Shown in pieces: positions 56,201 through 64,000 of a stretch of DNA of 64,000 nucleotides. The notes under the pieces are model-generated. The model was not told the DNA's origin. It saw only the letters and a list, made by a program, of their open reading frames with translations, and ran no database searches. Position 1 is the first letter of the stretch. Every line of letters begins with the position of its first letter. The stretch is from Elysia crispata (lineage: Eukaryota; Mollusca; Gastropoda; Plakobranchidae): the NCBI GenBank assembly GCA_033675545.1, contig JAWDGP010002060.1, positions 408,501-472,500 of the forward strand, written 5' to 3'. The position numbers were made by a program, and so were the translations under genes.

Positions 56201-59200
56201 AACGAGAACCTTAATAACGTACTTTCAAACAATTCTCATCCTTCAGAAGCTCTTAAAAAAGCAACATACTACTTCTTAGGACAATACAAAATTATGATAT
56301 ATATTCCCAATCTCTTCTCTTGTTTTGCCCTCATAATCAGTGGCAATATTTTAGATTTTACACTTCAACACATTTGAATGTAAATGGATCACTTTTGCAT
56401 CACCTTTTTGAAATGCAAAGGGATCACCTATTCTGCAAAAAGATCATATTCAGTAGAACAGGATAAGGTCAAACACGGATCGCTCAAAATCATGAATTCC
56501 TCGAACTCATCCGTTTTCCACTTCTGATTTTCACTTTATTCCCTTCTTATTTCTACATTTTGGTCGAACTAGTTCAAAGTTAACACACGTTTTCTACGAA
56601 CAAACAGCCCAAAATTAGAGAAAAAAATGTTCTTCTCATAAGAAATTTGACAGACCGTGACTTTAATCACATTCACAGATCTTAAATTTCAATCAAGTGC
56701 TCTACACAGCTGTTGGTATCTTCAAACAAGTACACTCTATCCATCCCTTTCACTGTGTAGGAACAATTTGTGGACAAGTAGCCTAGTCATCTATCCATAG
56801 TTGCCAGGGGGAGAGACACCCCTTTTCCCGCCCCACCTTACTACAGCTTAGTCCCATACATCCGCCGCCAGTTGTCTGTCTCCACCTGTGCTAGGTCTAC
56901 CTGTCACTAAGACTTCAAAGTCGCTGATTGTAACCAAGATTTGCTTGTTCTACGTGCACAAGACATAGGTAATTATGACAGGTAAATCTGTCTCAGCCTA
57001 ACCCTTGCTTAATCAATCAGTACATGGGTGAAAAAAAGCTGGCAGGTAAGATCTCTTTTTTGACATTTAGGACACCAGATAGCTCAAAAGGTAGAATGTT
57101 GGACTGATAATAGTGAACTTCAAGTTCAAACCTTCTCAGGTTCCTCTGTTGGGATTAGGTCAAGCTCTGCCTTTACAGACAGTCCTTGTCTTGTTGCTTA
57201 AAGATTATTTAGGAACAAACATTTGAACGTCTTGTTTATACTGAATATATGCCCAGCTAAAAAGAAATTTGTGACGCAGATCTGAATGTAGACCTAGAGT
57301 CTTAGATCTGACTCCAGCATGAAGATTTGGAGATCTGATAAGCGCTGGGGTTTAGAGACAAGTTTTTACATAAAACGAATTGGGAATGACAGATCGGGTT
57401 GTTCGGAGGTATCTGTCTTCCGTCCTCTATTTGAAGTCCTATAAGTAGGGAAAATACGGCAAATAGGGTATACCTATACATTGTTAATGTACTTCAAAAT
57501 ATTCCCGAAAACACAAATCCAGGATCCTAGTACTAAAAATAGATTTGTTCGGACACGGCTTCTTTGAACTTATAAAAATTCCCAAAATGAATTTGAGGAA
57601 TCTGCGCTCCACTGTATTTCACAATAATCCTGTTGTAAATATAATGTATTTCGAGTGATGGTTACGACTAAAATAAACTATGGAAAAAAACAAAAAACAC
57701 AGCTAATAATGATGGGATCAAACATATCACATCAAAATCTTACTGGAGTATTTTTGTCAGCCTGAATTTTGTACTTGAGCAAAAACTCAGGCTTGCCTGT
57801 CAGATCGAGGAGAATGAAGAACAAATTGCACAGCCAGAATACAGCAGTGGTGAAGATATAGGTTCCTGTTAAAAATTAAAAATACAAAAAGTCAATTAAA
57901 AAAAATCCATGTATTGCTATATCCTGGCTTTTTGTTCTAAGTAAATAACTTACGCAGCACAATGCCACTTATTGAACATGATTACAGCACTAGAAGAAGA
58001 TGCCTTCTTTTGATGCACAAAGTGAATAAGAGAAATTATAAATAAGATTAAAAGGAACTTCAATAACTTGATGTTATCTTATAACGAACAAACAGCCCTA
58101 GATCAAATGAGTTAAGCATGGGAAACCATATCAAGAGACGAACTATATATGTGAAGTTCCTTGGGCAATAAAGGTCAATTGACCAGATTGTATTTTCCAC
58201 TACAGAATATTTTCTTTCATATGGCACCATAACTTTCCTTTTCACAGAACAAATTGTGATTCTGCTTTTTTTTTAATCAGGTTAAGAAAAGCTCATTAAC
58301 CTTTAGTGAAACAGAAATGTGTGGAAAAAAAAAAGAAGCAACTTAAGAAATTGAGACATTCATAAGTTTTAACACATATTTCGAACGCAAAAATACAAAA
58401 TCTTGAATGTATTTTTATGAAGGGAAGAGATGATAGTTCAAGTCAATTTATGACTAATTAGGTGGATAATATGAGAACTAATTTTAATTCTGTTAGTAAA
58501 ATTTTTTTTCAACTACCCACCTTTAATTTTTAAACTAATTTTAGTTCTGCATTATTACAGCTTGGGTAAAAATGAAATTGAGGAAGTATAGAGAGATCTG
58601 CACTTAGGATATGTTGGGCTACTGTGAAGGAAGGTTTGGTTGTGGTAAACTTCAAAATTGAAGTTTTGAATTATGAGACCTGAGAAGAATTTAAAAACTT
58701 CAACTGATAATTCTACATTTCAGTATGAGTCAATCTGTTATGCAGCGTCATAAAACCATACAGTGCTTGATGATGCAAAGATAAGATTTCACTAGCACTA
58801 GCACAAAAAAGGCTAAAAATAATTTCCAGACAGGAATAAAAAGCACTATATGTTTCTTCATTTCCATAGCTCTCTTGACGCAGTGTACTTATCACAATCA
58901 AATTTACTCACCAAAAACAGAGAGAAGAAAATCATCTTGGTTAAATAAAAGATAGAGCTCTTCCCAACGCCTTTGCCAAAAGTCACCTGATGCACCCCAA
59001 AACTCTTGCATATGCCTGAAATCAAATAGAAATTTCATCAGATTCTCACCAATATATAACACTGTGGCCACATAAAAGACATTGTTTCTCAGACAATCTT
59101 TCAGTTTGAAAAAAACATACAATAATAAAAATGTATTTAAAAATAAATTTTTAAAATTAACTGCAATTTCAAACTTGAACGATGCTTGAAGTGTGAGGGT

Positions 59201-60814
59201 GAATAGTGGTGAAAAAAAGAAACGTTTTCAAAATGTATCACAACCACAACAAGTCTTTCCTGGCTGGACCCAAACTAATTTGAAAAAGTATTTATTCAGT
59301 GATATATTCATTAGAAGTCCCAAATTAGCTTTTGAACAAAATTTTATTGAGACACAAATGGATTTGTGACTTAAGTGTGTTAAAAACAATCAAAAATGCA
59401 TACATGATTTACACTGCACTTAAAGGCATTTATAACTAAAGAAGCCACAGCCCATGATTTTCTCAAACTAGAGCATATATGTTTGAAATTTTAAAACCAA
59501 GTTTCTTCCAATGCTCCACTTCTTTTAAGTTATTTGCCTGGAAAACTTAGAACAATACAATAAGACGTAAGTGTAAAAAAAAAACAAAAACAAAAAACAA
59601 ATCATGAAAAATGAAGAGATCCATAAACTACTTTTGTTTTCAGCATCAACCTTAAAAGTGAGTAGAAAGCATAGAATTTTGTTAGAACTAGGTTGTGACT
59701 TCAATGAAATGAACAGCAAGCTTTTGCTTCGAACATTGTCAACAGTCTTCATCGTCATGTTTATTAAAATTCATCATGAAGTAAACAACTACTCTACCTT
59801 TGCACAACAAAAACTTTCCAACAACTGTGACCATCATTGACCTCTATGGCTGGGTCTTCAATATCCATAGAGCAGCACCAGTGGTGGCATGAATGCCACT
59901 ATCAACTCAGTGTTAAGTTCTCTAAGGCCACTTTAATTAATAACTATGACTGATCATCCACAACTTTAAAAAACTGCTGTAACTGCCTAGTCTCAATTCT
60001 TATCAAATCTAATCAAACCAATTGGAGCTAGTTTCCACTTTTTGTAGACTGAATTCTATAAGTTAGTCTTGATGTATCAAAATTAAGAAGACTTTTCTTA
60101 AATTTATGGTACTTTCATCTTCATGTACTTTTTCAAAAAAATCCGTAAAATTTCTATTTCCTCCCAAACTTACAGTCTGTTCATACCTCCCCCCAATACC
60201 CTAACTAATTGCAACAAAATCTAGCACATATATAGAAAGTAAAGCTGTAACAGAGAGAAACAAATTTTATCCGGGCAAATGAGGACTACACTGGATTTCA
60301 CAATCATATTTGTACCTTTTAATGTTTTATTACTTTTAATGTGCAGTACAAAGGTAAACACTAACAAAAAACATGAAAACATTCACAATGCACACTTACA
60401 ATTTTATATTAGATCTATAATTTTTTTCTTTTTTTTTTTTAAACTTGTTTAAGTAAGTTGATCTTTCCATTAACACCTTTACCTTTGGTAAACCCTGGAT
60501 ATCTTATTTTATATCATGTGTCTTTCTCAATACTATAGTGGAAAAAAATTAAACTTTCCGAGTTCTTTTACTCTTGAAACAGTTTCAAGCATTTTAAATG
60601 CATGCATATGATCTCCATAAATTCATTTAAATTTTCAACATATGCAGATTTTTGTCTTTATTTGAGTTATCTATTACAACTGTAAAAGGTATAGACGTCT
60701 TATTTACCATACTATGGAGTTCCTCAGAGCCAGAAAAATAACAAGTCCTGTGCCAAGAATAAACAGGGTCTGCTTGACAGAGTCCAAAAAACGGCTAAGG
60801 CGAGAAATCCACAT
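53065..60814 (-). CDS. FAXDC2: FAXDC2-like fatty acid hydroxylase / C4-methylsterol oxidase-type protein, complete
   Basis: Members are ER membrane di-iron oxygenases of the fatty acid hydroxylase superfamily, related to C-4 methylsterol oxidase. FAXDC2 itself has been linked to sterol metabolism and megakaryocyte differentiation. Coding exons, in transcript order: 60814-60708, 59015-58912, 57865-57744, 55968-55760, 54578-54306, 53230-53065. Together they give 981 nt and 326 aa, close to the human length of about 330. All introns are GT-AG, and every split codon is restored. Histidine boxes: HRMFH (180-184), HKKHH (193-197), HCGYH (252-256) and HDYHH (266-270), so the iron-binding set is complete. 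Hydrophobic membrane segments lie near 16-30, 73-91, 123-144 and 218-247. FWGASGDFW (41-49) is the typical N-terminal motif. The start ATG has A at -3. It converges on Shroom. Confidence 0.93.
54306..54578 (-). CDS. FAXDC2: FAXDC2 coding exon 5 (catalytic histidine core)
   Basis: The acceptor is CAATACAG and the donor CTCAA|GTAAGG. It encodes residues 182-271 with the core of the di-iron site: MFHHPRIYRFIHKKHHEW, then HCGYH and HDYHH. AHPVEH (210-215) is also conserved. A long hydrophobic stretch at 218-247 probably forms the re-entrant or final membrane pair. Lys272 is split into the last exon. Confidence 0.93.
55760..55968 (-). CDS. FAXDC2: FAXDC2 coding exon 4 (first half of histidine box 1)
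   Basis: The acceptor is TTTTTTTCAAG, an AAG-type acceptor, and the donor CACAG|GTTAGT. It encodes residues 112-180 and two bases of Arg181. VALYNQTVVGLPMSVMIFCV is a membrane segment. EVTIFTLVEEIGFYYTH leads into the first histidine box, which is split across the intron (H180 here, H184 in the next exon). A Cys-rich loop, WRGCSCSPAD, lies between. Confidence 0.9.
57071..57240 (+). mobile_element. tRNA-derived SINE-like element (degenerate)
   Basis: A box A match, TAGCTCAAAAGG (57080-57091), and a box B match, AGTTCAAACC (57123-57132), are spaced as in a tRNA. The D-stem and acceptor stem are degraded, so this is not a functional tRNA. A non-tRNA body follows. It lies in FAXDC2 intron 3, antisense to the gene. 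Family and 3' end are not determined. Confidence 0.5.
57744..57865 (-). CDS. FAXDC2: FAXDC2 coding exon 3 (membrane helix)
   Basis: The acceptor is TTTTTAACAG and the donor ACTCCA|GTAAGA. It encodes residues 72-111: a membrane segment, TYIFTTAVFWLCNLFFILLD, followed by the cytosolic motif GKPEFLLKYKIQ. That motif is conserved in the family before the second membrane pair. It ends in phase 0. Confidence 0.92.
58912..59015 (-). CDS. FAXDC2: FAXDC2 coding exon 2
   Basis: The acceptor is TTTGATTTCAG and the donor TTTTTG|GTGAGT. It encodes HMQEFWGASGDFWQRRWEEL and continues to LLSVF, residues 37-70. The FWGASG-x-FWQ motif is characteristic of FAXDC2-type proteins. The final G is shared with the next exon as Gly71. 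Confidence 0.92.
60708..60814 (-). CDS. FAXDC2: FAXDC2 coding exon 1 (start codon)
   Basis: The ATG is at 60814-60812 (context AACCATGT). The exon encodes 35 residues plus two bases of Trp36, then the donor GTAAAT. It has an amphipathic start (MWISRLSRFLDSVKQ) and then one hydrophobic membrane helix (TLFILGTGLVIFLAL). The Trp codon is completed in the next exon, giving the family motif W-HMQEFWGASG. An acceptor-like TAAACAACAG lies about 30 nt 5' of the ATG, so the 5' UTR is probably split. Confidence 0.88.
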
Positions 60815-61300
60815 GGTTAAAGTTTTTCTGCTCTTCCAAATCTGTTGTTTACAATTTATGTGTTCTTACAATCTGAAAAAAAGGGAAAAATTTAATGATT
60901 TGAGAGACTATAAATACGCATAACTTTAACATTTCTGATGTTGTAACAATCATAATTTGCACCTTGAATTGACCTAAACTGAGAAGTAGATTGCAAGCAT
61001 TTGCATGATTTGGGCCATTATAAATCAATGTAGAATCATTTCCTTATAGTGATAATTGTAACAAATGCTTTTTGTCACCTTAAACTTAAGTCTCTAAACT
61101 CGACTTCATCTGGATTTCTAGATCTCTCTCTATATCTATCAATTATCGGTGACAATCAATCATTTATATTTATAATTAAATTATACCACCTTTAGATTTA
61201 TGGTAGTCTGGATCACATGCAATATCTGCATTACATGATCATGTAGATATGATTATCTTAGACTTAGGTCAGAACAAAGTCGTCTGGAATCATACAATTT

Positions 61301-61415
61301 CGATCAGATCTAGATCTAGAAAATCTGGATCTAGCTATCTATAATCTAGTCTAGATCAGTTCAAGATTTAGATCCTAGGTCTAGATGGTTGTAGGTCTAT
61401 TTAGACTGGATCTAC
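61301..61415. repeat. TAGATCTA-rich patch
   Basis: Dense overlapping copies of CTAGATC/GATCTAG, including the palindrome TAGATCTAGA. It lies in the presumed first intron of FAXDC2. Confidence 0.7.
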
Positions 61416-61729
61416 GTTGAAAATGATTTTTAAAATGGGTGTATTTATTGATCTGAATGGACAAAACCTACTGAAACATAATTATCTTCAATTACCCTAG
61501 ATCTAGATGGTAAAAAATCTCGAAAGCCTAGGCTTCACCTTCCAGTTCCAAGCTCGTTTTGGCAATGGCAGAGTGACTTTCTACTCGCCTCGATCGGACT
61601 CCTTGAAACTAGACTTTGAACCATTACGCAAGGATGTGAGAATCGAATGGGAAGTCTAGGCTACCTTACTTAACCATTATTAAACCACATATAGATCTAA
61701 ATCTAGATATATTTCATTGAACATCTTAC

Positions 61730-61920
61730 CTAAAATTCTACGACCGGCCTCAAACAAATGTACGAGTTAGTGCAATCACTGGTGAAGACACTTATGTGGT
61801 TTACAAGTGAAAGGGGCGTTGGGTCGCTTTTGTAAGTTTGTTTGGGATGTTGACCGAGATTTGCAGACAGCAACCAAAAACAGTTTCTTCGGGGGTTCTC
61901 AACTCGTACCATTTGAACCC
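61730..61920 (-). other. FAXDC2: probable FAXDC2 5' UTR exon with a 60-codon upstream ORF
   Basis: On the minus strand a strong donor, TTTTAG|GTAAGA, ends a GC-richer stretch at 61730. An acceptor-like CAACAG just 5' of the FAXDC2 ATG could receive it. An ATG at 61912 opens a 60-codon ORF whose TAG stop is the last three bases before the donor. The exon's 5' limit is unknown and set only approximately. No TATA box is obvious. Confidence 0.35.
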
Positions 61921-62480
61921 CTCATGGAAGAAAGACATGAGTTTGCATAAGCCAAAAATGGCAAACACTTGGTGATACTGAAAATCATTAAGGTTCTTTT
62001 TTCATAATTTTTTTTAATTATTGCCTAACTCTCAGAGATATTATGAAATTATCTTATCCACACTCCACAGGGAACGCGTGTAAGCATAAGCTGTTCTGAA
62101 TGTCAGTTTGATCTGCCCGCGTTGCTTTGTGTATCTTGAAATTTAATCCTTAAAAGGTCTTTCATGTTCAAGGACCCGGTGAGTTTAATTAACATGAAAG
62201 CATTACTTTTAAAACAATTACTACCTTTTAAGTCTCACACAGTATCATTAGTGATACAATTTTTTCCCCATAAGCTTAGCGTAAATGTATCCGATGTTTA
62301 AACCTTAATTAAAATAATTTGTTTTTCCCCCACGCATTTTTTTTTTTCATAAAAAAGCCAAATAATTACTGTTATAAGTGATGTCTACATTTTGAATGCC
62401 TCTCTAGTTTTTGTGCCATTCGTGTTTTTTTTGTTTTTTTTTTTTCAAAACACACAGATGCTTTCTGCAACGTCAATCCT

Positions 62481-62616
<136 letters not shown>

Positions 62617-63094
62617 GGGCGCAACAATCACTGTCTTCGATAGGGCCGTCAAAATTGATGAATTATAACACACCTATGAAAGCAGATTTGAGCTACTTGT
62701 TCAAAAAAGGTAAGCAGTTAGCACAGGTCACAAGACAGCAGTAAAGAGAGAGTACAGTGTTATCAAAAAATGTCTAAGCTTTAGAGAAATATTAATACCT
62801 TCCCAATCACTCCGGAAGCAAAAACAAAAAAATATCTTGTTCTCCACGCCCCATCTCTCCCCCTATGTTGTCTAACAATGAAAATCTAAGATAAAAAGAA
62901 GAAAGAAGAAAAGAAAAAAAATGAGTTTTAGGCATTAAGCACCGCCACCTAGATTTCTAGCCGTGGGTCCAAAGCCACAGAGTAGTTGAAAAAGTCCATT
63001 AGCTTTGAATATTTTATAAATTGTTAATCCATGCCTTTATAACCTACAGTGGAGAAGACTGTAAAAATCACTAGCCATGTTTCCCAGATTGAGT

Positions 63095-63240
63095 TACGTA
63101 CCGTAAGCATGAGTCATAACGTAACAAACACGTGGTTTCCCTAGTGACGGCCTGCGTTGTTTACATCGGAAGCCGCAAGTCTGGTCAGCTGTTTAGACCA
63201 GTGAAATCTGCTGCTGCTGATAAAACTGTCTTGGATCATG
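63095..63240. promoter_or_regulatory. promoter-like GC-richer patch
   Basis: It contains a CACGTG E-box, a TGACG half CRE, a CGGAAG ETS-type motif and several CpGs within about 60 bp, in otherwise AT-rich DNA. Whether it serves FAXDC2 (about 1.2 kb away) or another gene is unknown. Confidence 0.25.
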
Positions 63241-63575
63241 TGATTGTTATGTAATGAAACTGTGTGAGCATGCAATGCAGCACTGGAAACACACTCTTCA
63301 TAGCGCTCTCGCACCTGGTCCAAGCTAGTATTCAGTACCGGTAGCACCAGAGCATCTCTGGCAGTCATCATGTAACCCTTACATAACAGTTACGTTCTCG
63401 GTGAGAGGGCTAGCATGTTTGCGAAAAGCGATTATGCTACGTACCGCTGGATGGGAGAAGTTCATGCTAATGATGTCGGTCAGTCTAAAATTATTATGTC
63501 GTAGTCTAGCTTAGGGCCCGTAAGCCTTTCCTGCGAAAACTCAGAACAGATAACTAGAGGACGGAAGGCGAGGTC

Positions 63576-63655
63576 AGGATAACCCATTGGTTGAAATGTT
63601 TCCGTCTAGCCATTAAGATCTGGATCAAGATCTTGGTTTCACTGACTTCACTTCT
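63576..63655 (+). mobile_element. degenerate tRNA-like SINE head
   Basis: ATAACCCATTGGTTGAAATG resembles box A and TCTTGGTTTCACTG a decayed box B, about 50 nt apart. Weak. Confidence 0.3.
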
Positions 63656-64000
63656 TTCAAGGTGTTTGGAAGGAGAGGTGGTGAGGGAGCACCTCTGGGT
63701 AGCGGTAAACGAGTTCAGTTATTATTTACTTCCTTTGACTGGGATGCGGTGAGTAAAGGGGGAAGATCATTAAGATTGATTAAATAAAGTTTTACATGCC
63801 CTGTCTATCCTTGAGCCATGATCTCAGGGGTTCCGTGCCTGTATAATTGTTCTATCCGTTCTATTTAATTCCGTATAAAGCGTGCTTGTATTGTTGAAAC
63901 GAATCATATCAAATAATTGAAAAACAAAAGGAAAGTATCAGGGCGTTGAAAAGTTTAGCTGCTGTTTTCTTATATACGTTTCTAAGACTAAGATGAATGT

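Noticed and set aside
57071..57141. Functional tRNA gene
   Set aside because: The box A/B matches are present, but the D-stem and acceptor stem do not pair; treated as a SINE head instead.

Overview
This is nuclear DNA from an animal. It is AT-rich and mostly non-coding, with GT-AG spliced exons and very many simple repeats. The two recognisable protein families (Shroom and FAXDC2-type fatty-acid hydroxylase) are metazoan. Gene structure, dense (CT)n/(AG)n microsatellites and tRNA-derived SINE-like sequences suggest a lophotrochozoan, most likely a gastropod mollusc. The organism is an inference; no rRNA or mitochondrial marker is present to fix it.

Layout. (1) 1-13485: microsatellite-dense non-coding DNA, probably the 5' introns of the Shroom gene, with one candidate 60-nt coding exon at 8292-8351. 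(2) 13486-43220, plus strand: the 3' part of a Shroom gene. Seven exons join in a single open frame (13486-13656, 14874-16085, 33070-34695, 39461-39593, 39923-40024, 42429-42602, 42900-43220) and end in a full ASD2 (Rho-kinase-binding) domain. The first exon begins inside a codon, and no PDZ exon is visible, so the 5' end lies outside the window or is alternative. (3) 43221-53064: a quiet AT-rich interval holding the Shroom 3' UTR with several poly(A) signals. (4) 53065-60814, minus strand: a complete FAXDC2 coding sequence of 326 aa in six coding exons, with a probable 5' UTR exon ending at 61730. (5) 60815-64000: FAXDC2 5' region and upstream DNA, with a TAGATCTA-rich patch, a long (CT)n tract, a tRNA-like element and a GC-richer promoter-like patch.

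The two genes converge tail to tail and have no evident functional link: one is an actomyosin/Rho-kinase scaffold, the other an ER sterol or fatty-acid hydroxylase. Microsatellites are concentrated in 1-35 kb and nearly absent from 35-62 kb. On the plus strand, which is the Shroom sense strand, CT tracts outnumber AG tracts. I found no CRISPR array, operon, intact transposase or reverse transcriptase. The least explained items are a single-exon, secreted-looking 143-aa ORF in a Shroom intron (38239-38670), the candidate phase-matched Shroom exons, a near-perfect 37-bp hairpin at 6910-6991 and the 41-bp minisatellite at 9616.
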